Origin: Austropuccinia psidii
Lineage: Eukaryota; Basidiomycota; Pucciniomycetes; Pucciniales; Sphaerophragmiaceae
Length of the DNA: 64,000 nucleotides
Reading direction: 5' to 3'
Assembly: GCA_023105745.1 (NCBI GenBank)
Contig: JALGQZ010000011.1
Location: 31,742,612 to 31,806,611 of the forward strand
Both the position numbers and the translations under genes were made by a program. Below are positions 12,940 to 24,921 of this stretch, in pieces. Numbering within the stretch: position 1 is the first letter of the stretch; the number at the start of each line of letters is the position of its first letter. The notes under the pieces are model-generated. The model was not told the DNA's origin. It searched no databases and saw only the letters and a list, made by a program, of their open reading frames with translations.

Positions 12940-12975
12940 CTGTACAGAATTTGTGATCAACAAACTTTCTTTAAG

Positions 12976-13734
12976 ATGACACAGGAAAGAATTCAAGCAT
13001 ATGAAAAAGTCAAGCATTTCTTGACTAATTCACCATTATTACTTATGCCAGACTGGAAACTTCCTTTCAATATGTATATTGATGCATGTGGGGAAGGCCT
13101 ATGTGCAGCTCTTTATCAAGTTCAAGTTGTCAATTACAATCCTTATGAGGGTCCAATTTGTTTTATCTCAAGACAAATCAAATGTATTGAGGCCAGATAT
13201 GGAGCTAGCCAAATGGACTGCCTTTGCCTTATTTTGGCACTGGAAAAACTTCATTATTATCTTGATGGTAGTGTGTTCGAAGTAATTACTGCTTATAATG
13301 CAGTAAAATCACTTCTTAACATGAAGACTCTTAGCAGCCACATTTTAATATGGCAGATTGCTATTGAGGAGTATAGAGGCAATATGACCATAGTACATAA
13401 AGCTGGAAATATTCACAAGAATTCTGATGAATTGAGTAGATGGACATTACCCAATACACCTGAAAATCCTGCCTATGCTCCTACAAGTGCAGAACCTCAA
13501 ATTCCCATTGAAGGAATTAATATCATGATGTGGGAACAGAATTCTTTGGAGAAGTTGGAGAAAGCTATAAGCAACATAAAAACTGTCATATTCTTACTGC
13601 TCTACTTGACAAAGATTTCAAAGATGCATCCTTTGCTAATTCTCTGGATGATATTCGGAAAACGTCTTATGACAATGGAAGATTCCATTCTTTGTGAAAC
13701 ATCTTATGAAAATGGAAGATTCAATTATTTGTAA
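12976..13734 (+). pseudogene. RNase H and start of integrase, element G
   Basis: RNase H begins with [13 protein letters not shown]...[22 protein letters not shown] (first catalytic Asp in YIDACG). It continues through [37 protein letters not shown] and [16 protein letters not shown], where B has NADGLSRW. The linker to integrase ([19 protein letters not shown]) follows, then the frame is lost at about 13540. The end of this ORF runs through a 37-bp triplication. Confidence 0.88.
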
Positions 13735-13769
13735 AACATCTTATGACAATGGAAGATTCCATTTGTTTG
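13659..13769 (+). repeat. 37-bp tandem triplication inside element G pol
   Basis: Three imperfect direct copies of a 37-bp unit containing CTTATGACAATGGAAGATTC; the CTTATG words lie exactly 37 bases apart (13666, 13703, 13740). B has a single copy at the matching place (near 24190-24240), so this is a local expansion in G. There are no unique spacers, so it is not CRISPR-like. Confidence 0.85.
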
Positions 13770-14044
13770 ATTGTATCTTATAGCATAAGTCTAAACACAC
13801 ATGTTTCATTGTCTTATGTAGTTGAATGTTGATCAACACAATACTTTTGGAATGCAATGATAACATTTATTCTGGACATCTTTCTGAGTAAATAACAGTG
13901 GAAAAAATTAAGACATGTGGCTGGTAGCCATCTTGGAGAAAAGATGTCATTGTGTACCTTCATAGTTGTGATAGATTCCAGAAAGCCAATAAAGCTACTG
14001 GTGAACGATTTTGATTAATGATTCATATCCAAGAACCAAGTGCC
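13735..14044 (+). pseudogene. Integrase N-terminal zinc-binding region, element G, decayed
   Basis: Aligns by eye with the HHCC region of B's integrase ([14 protein letters not shown]...CHSCDRCQK). Words for ECHDN, YSGH, AWWPSW and the [11 protein letters not shown] segment can be traced in mixed frames, with several stops. The last readable block is LMIHIQEPS (in frame up to 14040), after which the TRIM-like element begins. The first four bases of that junction form its TSD. Confidence 0.75.
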
Positions 14045-14108
14045 TATCACAATGCTGTCTGTCAGACCTCAGCAAAGGGAACTCTTGCCGAAAAGGCTAT
14101 TAAACGGG
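14045..14108. mobile_element. TRIM-like element, left fragment (first LTR, part)
   Basis: First 59 bases of a 117-bp terminal repeat whose remainder lies at 49647-49704, beyond H. It starts TATCACAATGCTG; the other repeat starts TGTCACAATGCTG, so TG has mutated to TA. Preceding bases GTGCC (14040-14044) match GTACC at 50052-50056 as a 5-bp TSD with one mismatch. ACGGG (14104-14108) is the duplicated target of H. Confidence 0.82.
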
Positions 14109-16042
14109 TGTGAAAACTGCTTTTTTTGTGGGATAAATAATAGGCAGTACCTTGAGGGGGAAATTATTTGTGAGTCTGTTTTGAATCTCAGAACTAGCCA
14201 ATAACCATTGGTGCTAAGGTGTATTAGCTTCCCCTCTAAATATACTGAAAAAGATACTCTTTTCATGAGATCACAAATCAATTATTTAGTTTTGTGGCTT
14301 TTCAATTAGAGAATTTTCTTCAGCAGTCTCTGTCAGTCTGTCAATAAAAGATCACTATGAGAACAATGGTAATAGTTAATATTTTTTTAATAATTTAGGT
14401 TTGCTTAACTTTCTTGGTATTGATTATAATTATTTTTAATTAATTCTTCTAGTATTCCTTCTTTCAATACCTAAGATATTTGAAGAGTATTGCTTAAGAT
14501 TACTATTAATATTAATAATGATCTTAATAGCTAGCTAATACGTTTAAAGGTGATTTAATAATACTATCAATATAGCTATAATAATTTAAGGGTAAGATAA
14601 TTCTATAAGTGTGGTTTTGTTTAATATAAGGATAAGATATAAATGATATAATAGTAATATAATACTATTATGATCAATATAGATATAATCCAATATACCT
14701 AAAAGGTTTATGATATAGGGTATAAGGGTGAGTTGATATCCCTTCTATAAATAAGGGTTAGTGATAAATTAGATAAGATCACTAATGATAATATCCTCAA
14801 ACACTACTTCAACACTACTACTATAATGGTAAGACTATTAAATAATATTAAACTCTTTCATTAATATTATAAATATCTTTCATTAATTAATCATAAATAA
14901 TACTATAAGATACTGAGCCTTGCTACTGATATCTTTTCAATATAATACTAGATTATCCTACTAGAGAAGGGATGGATTGATCCTCAATATTATTGTCTGA
15001 ATCAGAAGAATGGGGGGAAAAGCAGGGAGAGAGGCCCTTTATTTATACCTTTTGGGCCCTCCATAGAGCCTTCCCAAAACAAGGGACTTAGAAAAATTCC
15101 ACCTTGAGACATTTTTGCTGGTGAGTAAATTAAAAATGGTATCATTTGATCAAGATATTGCAAGATATGTTTGGTTTATTGCACCATTCTGAACCTTATT
15201 ATTGTCAGTGCACAGCCTTGAGACATTTTTGCTGGTGGTTAAATTTGGAATGGTGTCATTTGATAGAGATAGTGCACCATATGTTTGGTTGATTGCACAA
15301 TTTTTTAAACCTGTATTATTATCTCTACTAACATTATTTTTCTTCTTCACAGCCTTGAGACACTTTTGCTGGTGGTTAAATTTGGAATGGTGTCATTTGC
15401 TACAGATATTGCACCATATGTTTGGTTGATTGCACCATTTTTTTAAAACTTTATTCTTATCTCTACTAAGGTTATTTTTCTTCTTCACAGCCTTGATCTG
15501 TACTTAGTTGAGTATTTTTCTATTTAAAATTCAATTTTTAAGTAATACCTGTAATGTTTGGTTATGGGAGTTTAAGGGGGGATTGAGTAATGTAACACTA
15601 TGTTAACTTACAAGTAAGTGTTTTTTTTATGTCAAGACATGGAACACATGATGTTGTAAGAGTAATGGTATCACTTATGTAATATTACACATGTTTATGA
15701 ATATTGAATATTTGTACAAGCTGAATTATTTTTAAGCATATTCTTGTACCTAGTATAGAGTGTATAGTATCATTTCTCTTCTTTAATCCATGATATCTAG
15801 AGAATTATTGATATTATGGGGTTGAGGAAATATGTGACTATAGGTAAAATTTGATGTAGATTCTAGTGGAAGAATTATTTGTATTATCTTAATATGATTC
15901 TCTTCCTTTTTCTTGCAATTTTTTACTTTTATATTTCACTTTTTATCTTTATTTTCTTCTTATATATATATTATTATTATTATTGATTTTGTATTTGACA
16001 TTGTTGGTTTGAGCCTTGGAAGAACTGGTATAGAATACCACA
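14109..16042 (-). repeat. 3' LTR of element H (1934 bp)
   Basis: Plus-strand ends are TGTGAAAACTGC and AGAATACCACA. It matches 47713-49646 along its whole length at roughly 95% by eye. Immediately beyond 16042 is the polypurine tract on the minus strand, which fixes this as the 3' LTR. It contains a three-unit tandem repeat (15102-15490). No ORF of note. Confidence 0.92.
15102..15490 (-). repeat. Tandem repeats inside the H LTR
   Basis: Three imperfect units of about 114, 137 and 138 bp, each beginning CCTTGAGACA(T/C)TTTTGCTGG and including GATATTGCACCATATGTTTGG. A fourth partial start lies at 15491. The same array is in the other LTR (starts at 48706, 48820, 48957, 49095), so it was present before H inserted. 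Such arrays in LTRs often act as enhancers; that role is inference. Confidence 0.85.
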
Positions 16043-16059
16043 TCCCCCTCTCCATTTAA
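16043..16059 (-). other. Polypurine tract of element H
   Basis: Minus-strand TTAAATGGAGAGGGGGA ends directly at the TGTGG start of the 3' LTR. It is the expected primer for plus-strand DNA synthesis. Near-identical tracts recur at 20300-20315 and 41776-41790. Confidence 0.85.
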
Positions 16060-16149
16060 TGCTGTCCCCAGCATCCAAGGTGATAATCCACTTTTTTTCA
16101 AAAAAAACAATCAAACATTTCCCCCCCTTTTTTTTGAATACAAGGATTT

Positions 16150-17701
16150 TTATTCATCAAAGTCCTCTTCATCTTCAAATTGAGATTGATCTTCAACTTC
16201 CTCTTCTCCTTCTTCCTCCTCTTCCTCTGAGTCCAACTCTTTTCCTCTTGGATAGAACTTCTTTATTTGACTTGCTGCAAAATTTCTTGCTACCTTTGTA
16301 CCATCTAATTCTTCCAACTCATATGGACCATTGTTGATTTTTCTCACACCTCTAGAGGGTCCATCCCATCTATCCTTGAACAATGATCCCCATTGTGACT
16401 CTAATGCTTTATTGTATACAAGAACAATTTCACCTGGATGAATTGGCTTTCTTATTTGATGTGCTAATTTCTTGTCTCAATATTTTACTGAATCATCCCT
16501 GGCCTTTTTAATTTCTCTTTTGCCCTTTTTCTTTTTCTTCTTTTCCTGATAGCTGTTCAGCTCTTTCTTCCAATAAATCTTCTGTTGATTGGACTTTGTG
16601 CCATTCGATTGATAAGTATTGTTTTGCTTAAATTTCTATTGGTAGTACTGCCTTTTGACCAAATTGAAGCTCAAATGGGGAGTAACCTGTTGTTCGTTTG
16701 GTTGATATTCTGTCAGCCAATGTAACCAAAGGTAAGTATTCCCTCAATTTTGAACCATTTTCACCACACATCTTCACCAATTCATCCTTCAATTGTTTAT
16801 GCCCCCTTTCTACCATTCCTTGTGACTCAGGGTAGTAGGGTGTTGTTACCCTTATCTTTGAACCTGCTTTTTTTACTGCATCTTGTAATTCCTTTCCAAA
16901 CTCAGCCCCTTCATCTACTGTGACCTCCTTTGGGGCTCCATACCTGCAAATCCATTCAGAAGTGAACCATTCTGATACTGACTTTGCTGTAAGCTTTACT
17001 AAACCAATTGTCTCTGGCCAACCTGAGAAATCATCCCTGGCCACTACTAAATACTTCCATCTTCCTGCTTTTACATGTAATGCATCTATACTGACTCTTT
17101 CAAATAATTTTGAGGTAAATGAGATTCTTCCTTCCTCTTTTTGGTGATAATGACTTCTCTTTTGGGCAGCTTTACAAGGTTTGACCCATTTTTTCACTAT
17201 TTTCTTCATTCCTTCCCACCAAAATCTTTCCTTAACTCTTCTGTATGTTTCATTTTCTCCTCTGTGTCCCATTTCTTCATTTGATGATTTTAATATTCTT
17301 CTTTGATAACTCTGACTTGACACAACTACTTGTGGATTCGGTGTATTTCTTCTTTTGAGTTGGTCTTCCTCCAGAAAGAAATTTGATGACTTCCTTTTAA
17401 TTTTTTTGAAGTCATCCTCTTTACTACAAAAGGGCCTTTTCAATGTATATAAGTATTCCACCATTCTTTTCCAAAATTCTTCTTGCTTTGATGGTAGCTT
17501 TATTCCTGCCAATTTTATTATATTATTATGTTTTACTCCAAACCCTGGGTGTGGTTTTATCCATTCTTCTTCTTCATCAAAATCAGATTTTTCTTTTTCT
17601 TCATCTTCTGACTGAGGTCTTCTTGACAGCCCATCTGGCATTGTGAAGATCTTCCCTGGCTTATAAACTAAGTCAAAAGAAAACAATTGAATAAATGCCA
17701 C
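16150..17701 (-). pseudogene. Integrase, element H
   Basis: The main piece, 16628-17701, runs from the end of RNase H (VYKPGKIFTMPDGLSRRP) through an acidic linker to integrase. The zinc domain has HRGENETYRRV...W but its C-terminal pair reads CKAAQK rather than CxxC, so one zinc ligand is lost. The catalytic core shows SIDALHV (first Asp), TVDEGAEFG (second Asp) and YPESQGMVERGHKQLKDEL (Glu). Two stops separate this from the C-terminal piece (16150-16383), which has a FKDRWDGPSRGVRKINNGPYELEEL fold and ends in a Glu/Asp-rich tail. The stops read as point changes in one frame (16384-16627). Confidence 0.9.
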
Positions 17702-19370
17702 TCATCTGGTCATTGGGGCATTTGGCAAACAGGGTGAGTTTATCATTTCAATTAAGGCCTTTGCATCTACTTGTAGCTCAAAATGATGTCCCCAAAGTAT
17801 GTTTTGGAGTTTCTTGAGCATTTTGGCCACTCCACATAGCTCCAGCTTTGGCTATTAGTATTTTGATTCCAATTGTGAGAATGTGTTTGATTCATAAAGA
17901 ACTGGTCTGTCCTTTCCTGCTTTGTCTTCTTGAGTAAGTACTGCTCCTGCAGCTATATAGCTTGAGTCTACTGCTAATTTAATCTTCCCTGCTCCCTTTT
18001 CATAATCCAACTTCTTTAATGTTATTTCCTCCCCTACAATTTTTCTTAACTTCTCAAATGCTTCATCACATTTAGTATTCCATTCCCATTTTTTATCATC
18101 TCTTGTTAATCTTCTTAGTGGTGATGCAATCTGAGAGAAACTTTGAATGAACATTCTAACATATGCACAAAGTCCCAAAACACCTCTTACTTCCTTTTTA
18201 TTGAGGGGCTTTGGCCAACTTTTTATTTTATTAATCTTCTGCTTTGAAATTTTTCTTCCATTCAAAGAAACTATATGCCCTACTATGTCCAATGCTGGTA
18301 CACAACATGCAAATTTGATACCTGATATGGTAAGTCCTGCCTCTTCAATTCTGAATAATATTCTCTCTAATGTAACTGCATATTCCCAAATGAATCTTCT
18401 TATCAAATTATTTTCTTGTAAAGCCTCATTATTATATGTTGATCTTGGACCTTTTATCCCTCCATCATCAATAAAAACTCCTACATTCTCTGGTATTTCT
18501 TCTTGTAGTATCCAAGTCATTTAGGCTTGATAAACTGCAACAGAATTGGTTTCTCCTTGTGTTAATCTTGTCAGTTGTAGCCTTCCAAGTGGTGTTTCAA
18601 ATTTAGGTAAGGGTCTTGTAAAAATGTCTAATTCTCTTTCATCATACCCTCCCATTATGTCACCAAGTCCATAAAAAGCTCTCCCTGAAAAGGCATCTAC
18701 AAATTATTCAATATGTGGTGGTAATCCTGCATCTTTAATTTTTACCTTATTAAGATTCTGTAAATCATAGAAAATTCTAAGTTTTCCATATGACTTTGCA
18801 ACACAGAATACTGGACTTGTATAGCTGGAGGTAGACTGCTCATACAAGCCTGTTCTAATCCTTTCCCTTACCAAATCAATAAACTGGGTTATTATGGGCT
18901 TTGGTATTGGTATTGGCTTCTTTTGCAAAGGTGTATGTGGTATTACTGGTATTTTGTAGGGTTTTCCATATGAATCTTTCAGTAAACCCCTTTCCTCTGC
19001 ACTGAATGCAATTTCTTTCTCTCTTAAAACTATGACACTCATAAGAAGACTCCTTTCTTCTTCTGAAAGCCATCCAGGTGGTCCAAAATATATCAATTCA
19101 AATCTTTGTTGTGTTTTTTTGATGTGACCATAAATTTAGGTGGTTTTGGTGATAGTGGTGTATTATAAGGGTCTCTTGATAATGGTGGCCTTCTTAAAGG
19201 GGGATTTATGTCTTGTGGCATAGACTCATTAACTGGTTTGACCTTTCTGATTACTGATTTGTATTTTGCTGCACTATTTTGGTAATCCATTTTGTAATAT
19301 CACTGAAATGATTCTGTTTTTCTCTTGGATAATTTTATTTCTTTTATATATTTTTTTTAAAACTGGTTAA
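17702..19370 (-). pseudogene. Reverse transcriptase and RNase H, element H
   Basis: RT starts near 19290 with a basic, proline-rich leader (RKVKPVNESMPQDINPPLRRPP), possibly extending upstream to about 19370. A frameshift near 19095 leads to FGPPGWLSEEERSL and the fingers SSYTSPVFCVAKSYGKLRI. In-frame stops follow at about 18703 and 18521. The palm has GVFIDDGGIKGPRSTY, so the catalytic DD is intact, then KSWPKPLNKKEVRGVLGLCAYVRMFI. RNase H has LAVDSSYIAAGAVLTQED. After a stop at 17855 the same frame continues ALIEMINSPCLPNAP, and a TGG-to-TGA change joins it to the integrase ORF. Most damage is point stops. Confidence 0.9.
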
Positions 19371-20526
19371 GTTGAAATAAATATAATATCACTTCTTCTA
19401 TTTTCTTTATTTATTCTCCTTATTTTAATAATTTCTTAAATTAAATAAATCTTAACTTATTTTATCCTTTTGTGTCCATAAATTTGAGGTTGCAGTTTTA
19501 GGTCATACAGGACCCTACAACTCAGGTGTGCAGACCCTGTATATTAGGTATACAAAATCCTGCCTTTTTATGTCATACAAGGACAATAAGACCCCTTGTC
19601 CATTTCTTCACAAGGGAGCAGTTTCCTGTCATGCTGAGGACCTCCTGGTCTTCAATTTGACTTGATCCAAGGGCAGTTTTTTTTCTTTTCTTTAAACTGA
19701 AAGATTCCTTCTTCTAATATCAACTTGAGCTACCTTGAGGCTTGATAATTCATAAAATGTTTGGGTTGATAGATATTTCTTTCTTCTTTTCAGTCATTAC
19801 CAATCTCCTTGCATATTTCAATTCTACATCTTTGTCCTTCTTTCTTCAATATTTTATTCTTTGGCCAATTTATCACAAATATTTGAGGATTTTATTTGAA
19901 CCATTTCAAATCTGACCTCTTCTTTCTTCAAATTATTTCTTTAATACCACTACTCCTTTCATGGACTAAGATAAAGAAATAGATTATAAGCCCTCAGGTG
20001 TGCCACCCCTGTAGTTTTAAGTCATACAAGGACCTAACATTCCACTACTCCCTTCATGGATTCATTAAATTGCCAGTTTTATATATTGAAAGAAATTCTC
20101 ATAATTTTATATTTGGATATGCCTTCAGGATGTTTTTATCATTAGTTTAAAAGAAAACCGGTCTATATCTATCAGCTTCCATTCATTATTATGGAAAATC
20201 ATCATATCATGATTGAGCTTTCAAGATACTATTAAGATGTCTTTTTTATTCTTCTTTCTTCCTTCCATCTGTAATATTAATCTTCAGGTTGGGGTAAGAC
20301 CCCCTCTCCATTTAAATTTCTGTAGCTGGTATCTCTAGTGTTTTTTTTACTTTGAATTTTTGTTCGTGTTATATTTTCTTGAGGAGTTTTAATTTTTTTT
20401 AGCTTCATTATCATTATTATTATTATGAGTCTTCTTCATACTAAGAAGAGGGTTTAATTCTTGTGGTGGCCTGACACTATATAATGGCAGTCTAAAAGGC
20501 TCTATCTCTAAACAACTCAGAGATAT
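19371..20526. other. Non-coding interior of element H, left of B
   Basis: AT-rich sequence with no ORF I trust. It holds two copies of the dispersed motif (TTTTAGGTCATACAGGACC at 19495-19514; a variant at 20014-20034) and a polypurine-like tract (minus-strand TTAAATGGAGAGGGGG, 20300-20315). The last five bases, GATAT (20522-20526), are the left TSD of element B. Confidence 0.7.
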
Positions 20527-22700
20527 TGTAAGGTTTGTCTATGAAACTCTTGATAATAGTAGCAAATCAAGAGTACTGTGACTGTCCTCAATAGAAATAT
20601 ATAATATAATAAAATATTATAACCACAAATTTAAATATAATTATTAAAAATAATTATATATAAAAAAATAAATTTAATTATTATTATAATAATATAATAA
20701 TAAAAAAAAATAATAATAATTATAATAAATTATAATTATTCTATTATTATTATAGTCACTGACAGTTATAACAATAAGAAGTGTAAAGCTCTTAATGAGA
20801 CAATTACACGTGGAAAATATGAATATTAACCACTTATAAATAATATAAATATTTTTTATAAAAAGAATTAAACACACACTGTGCAGAAATAATTCTTTTA
20901 GAATAAAAATTCTATATAAAAAAACTAATATTTAGATAAAAAAAAATATAGAACTTTAAAGAAAACTTACTTATAAGATTTATTTAATACAACAAGTCTA
21001 ATACAACAGTTATTATACTAAATAAAGGTTATAAGTTAAAAAACACGTCAAAAATCAATAAATTCAAAGACAAAACAACTTTTTATAATATAAATTATGA
21101 TTAAAGAGTTTTTTAGAGGAATTTGTGGATTTTAAAAGATATTTAAAATGATAATTTTATATAATAAAATATATTATTGGTGATTACAACAATAATCTAA
21201 ATTCTATTACTTCAATTCTTTAATTTTAATAAATAAAGAATAAAAATGACTTAAGAATTACTTTTAATAATAAGACTTTATATTTAATAAAACTTTACCT
21301 GTTTAAATTTCTAATATGATTGGATTAATAATGAATGATGGACAAAAACAGTGATGAAAAGACTCTTTTTATGTCTTCAGAGCAGCTCTCATGATTCATA
21401 ATGGATGTAGAGGGCGTGCTCAGGTCAAAACTGAAAAACCATGCTTAAAATAAAGTTCTTAACTTAAGGCAACTTATTTTTACTTCCAATTTAAAGTTAC
21501 CAGTGTTATTCTTAACTCCAAGTAACTTTAATCCTCATTTAGTTTAACTATTTTAAGTTTTAATATAGAATAAGGTTATTTATATTAAAGTTAATCACAT
21601 GAAAAACTTAAAATTAGAGTTTCAAGCAAAAATCTCTTAAACTCAATTTTTAATTAATTTTTAAAGAAATCATAATTTTCTTTGAGTTTAATTAAAAGAG
21701 TAAATTTCCAGGCTAATTACCCAGGAAATTTATTTATTAAAGATACTTAAAATTTCATTTATATATACATAATATCAAATTCTAAGTTGTGTGAAATTTT
21801 CAAGCAAATCCATTAAGAATTGGATTTTTAATGAATTTTTGAAGTTATTGCTATTTTTCCACGTAAAATAGCAATACACACCAAACCTTAAGTTTTGATA
21901 AGGTTTGAATGCTTGAAGCTTTAAAGTTTTAAGCTTATTTAAGCTTTGACAGTTCTTAAAACCTTGATTTCAAGCCTGCATATTGGGATTTACCCTTTGG
22001 CAGCTTGAAATTCCTGTCCAAATTGGGATAAAACCAGTTTAAACCTTAAGGTTGGATCAAAGTCTAATCTTAAAGTTTAAATAAGGTTGAAAATCCTCCA
22101 ATACAGGTGGACAACCTTAATTGAATCATTGCAGATCCAAAAAGTTGGGTACCCCAGCTCTATTTGGTCTTTTTCCTTTGTCCCACCTTTTTGCGTGGAT
22201 TTTGCCCTTTTATTTATTTAAAGCCATACCATGGCTTTAAACCCTTTTAAATTGAGCTCACACACAATTTACATTCTGTATGGAAAATCCTTAGCCAATT
22301 CAGTAAATATACACCACACCTCAATTTTAACTAAAATCTTGGTAAGTTTGCATTAACCTTATGCAACTTTAAATTTAAGCTTATTGTAGCTTAAATTTAA
22401 CAATTTTAAAAAATGTTAAAAAAGTTACATTAGTACTGTGAGATTCTTAAATCTTCCAATAACACAAGAAATAAGTGTTTTTGGGTATAACACCCTATGG
22501 GTGTACCCTAGGTTATTTTTGGTGTAGAATCCAAAAATGACATAATAATTATAACTTTGTTTATCAAAAAAAAAGTTATACTTGTTTTTTGTTATTTTTT
22601 ATTTTAAATTCAATTAAAAAGTCTGTTTAAGACAAAATTAACTGTCTATAAAATCATTTGTGGCCTTATGGGTATGTTATACATACCTCACAGGCTCACA
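20527..22700 (-). repeat. 3' LTR of element B (2174 bp)
   Basis: Plus-strand ends TGTAAGGTTTGTCTATG and CCTCACAGGCTCACA. It matches 31172-33340 with scattered substitutions and small indels in AT runs. It is extremely AT-rich. The inner end carries GGTATG-TTATA-CATACC, a short inverted repeat shared with related LTRs. Confidence 0.95.
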
Positions 22701-22712
22701 TTCCCTACCACC
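22701..22712 (-). other. Polypurine tract of element B
   Basis: Minus-strand GGTGGTAGGGAA sits immediately before the TGTGAG start of the 3' LTR. The same tract precedes the 3' LTR of G at 62769-62780. Its role is priming of plus-strand DNA synthesis. Confidence 0.8.
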
Positions 22713-22808
22713 AAAAAAAAAATTGTACCACAATTTTTCTTTTTGTAGTATACCCCCAAGTTATTTGGGGGGGTATAATCCACTGTCCAACCTCTCTACT
22801 TATACTTA

Positions 22809-24503
22809 TCAAGTATTTAAAGCACACAATTCAAACTTTCTACTGAGGAATTGGTCTTCTCTCATGTCTGAATCTTCTGACAAACTTTTGGGAATCAGGT
22901 ATTTGTACCTGACTAAGTATTCTCTTTCATTTTTACCCCTAAGTCTTCTTTCTTTTAAGACTTTCAGTACCTTCTTTTCCTCACTTGGTTCAAGTGGGGG
23001 TACCTCTAAGGGTGTTTCATTTCTTAAAGGAAATAATTCCTTATCACTTGAAGTGTAATGCTTTACAAGACTGACAGGAAAAGTTGGATGTTTGTTTCCT
23101 AACTCTCCTGACAGTTCCACTTGTACTGCATTTGTCCCATGAAGGGCTTTGATAATAAATGGTCCTGCAAAGGAATCTTTCAATTTCTTTGGGCCTTTAA
23201 TATTATTAAAGTTCAAGGTTGAAACTAGTATCATGTCCCCTACTTTGAATTCTGGGGTTTTATGACTTTTATCCCATTTCTGTTTAGCATAATAAAAGGC
23301 ATCATTCATGCTTTGATTTGCATGGTGCCTCACTTTATCAAGCAACAATTTAAAGCTTGAAGCAGTTGGATGAATATCAACTAGATCTTTCTTCAAAGTA
23401 TCAATTGGAAGTTTGGGGTTCCATCCTTTTTTTAACATTGCAGGAGTCTTGCCTGTGGAAGCATGGATGGAGGTCTTATAGGCTAATTCCAATGCTGGTA
23501 CAAGAGTACACCAATCATGGGTAAAGCCGTCAGAATCTTTAAACTCCAGGCCATAAGCACAAAATCTTCTGATCATTTCCTCAAGGGTTTGAATCATTCA
23601 TTCTGCTAAGCCATCTGTTTATGGATGGTATGCTGGTGAGAATGATAGTTTTGTACCCAAACGCTTATGTAAATTAGTCCATAAGGCTGATGTAAATTTT
23701 GGGTCTCTGTCACTAATGATATTTTTAAAGAGACCAGTATGGGATATTACTCTATTTCAGATCAAAAGAGGTTTATCCATAGCTGTGTCATCCTTATGAC
23801 ATGGTAAAAAGATTGGTGTTTTGCTATATCTGTCTACAATAACAAGACATGCATTGTAACGTTTATCACCTCCAGGTGGTAAGGCAGTTACCCAATCCAT
23901 GTGAACCACTTCCCATGGGGTACTTGGTTCTTGAATATGGATCATTAAACCAAATCTTTTACCAGTGGCTTTATTGGCTTTCTGGCATCTATCACAACTA
24001 TGACAGTACTCAATGACATCTTTTCTCCAAGATGGCCACCAGGCACATGTCTTGATTCTTTCCATTGTTCTGTCTTCAGACAGATGTCCAGAATAAATGT
24101 TATCATGGCATTCTAGTAGTATTGTGTTAATCAACATTCTACTAAATAGGACCATGACACATGTGTGTTTAGACCTATGATATAATATACCATCAAATAA
24201 ATGGAATCTTCCGTTGTCATAAGATGTTTTCCAAATATCGTCCAGAGAATTAGCCAATGCTGCATCTTTGCAATCTTTGTCAAGTAGAGCAGTAAGTATA
24301 TGGCAATTTTTATCTTGCTTATAGCTTTCTCTAACTTCATCAAAGAATTCTATTCCAACATCTGTGATATTAATCCCTTCGATTGGAATTTGAGGTTCTG
24401 CACTTGTGGGAACATAGGCAGGATTGTCAGGTGTATTGGGTAATGCCCATCTACTCAAGCCATCAGCATTCTTGTGAATATTTCCAGCTTTCCTGTATAG
24501 CAA
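22809..24503 (-). pseudogene. Integrase, element B
   Basis: The N-terminal piece (23757-24503) has the end of RNase H ([15 protein letters not shown]), a zinc domain HDNIYSGH...CHSCDRCQK with all four ligands, and the first catalytic Asp in [13 protein letters not shown]. Between 23598 and 23756 the same frame continues with stops: ISDRDPKF (second Asp) and DGLAE (catalytic Glu) are still readable, but TGG-to-TGA, CAA-to-TAA and a stop after DGLAE interrupt it. The C-terminal piece (22809-23597) has TLEEMIRRFCAYG, HASTGKTPAMLKKGW, the SH3-like FKVGDMILVSTLNFNN and a chromodomain-like end NEREYLVRYK. Inactive, but recently so. Confidence 0.92.
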
Positions 24504-24921
24504 TCTGCCATCTTAACATGTGTCTGTTTGGAGTTTTCATGTTAAGAAGTGATTTTACTGCATTACAATCAGTAATTACTTAAAACACACTGCCATCAAG
24601 ATAGTAATGAAGTTTTGCCAGAGCCCAAACAAGGCAAAGGCACTCCATTTGGCTAGCTCCATATCTGGCCTCAGTAGGTTTAATTTGTCTTGAAATAAAA
24701 CAAATTGGACCTTCATAAGGCTTGTCATTGACAATTTGAACTTGATGAAGAGCAGCTCCTAGACCTTCACCACATGCATCAATATACAGCTTGAAAGGAA
24801 GTTTCCAGTCTGGCATCAGTAATAATGGTGCATTGGTTAAGGCATACTTGATTCTATCATATGCTTGAATTCTCTCCTGAGTCATTTCAAATACAGTTTG
24901 TTGATCACAAATTCTGTATAA
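24504..24921 (-). pseudogene. RNase H, element B
   Basis: Carries [20 protein letters not shown] (catalytic Asp), [37 protein letters not shown] and DGSVFEVI, followed by a stop and damage up to 24503. A deletion of about 39 bp removes the [11 protein letters not shown] segment seen in A and G. Another stop separates it from the RT ORF near 24920. Confidence 0.85.

Noticed and set aside
13659..13769. CRISPR-like direct repeats
   Set aside because: The 37-bp units are head-to-tail without spacers and the DNA is eukaryotic transposon sequence.
22660..23058. A plus-strand ORF of 132 codons
   Set aside because: It is antisense to the B integrase C-terminus and LTR; composition and position mark it as a shadow.
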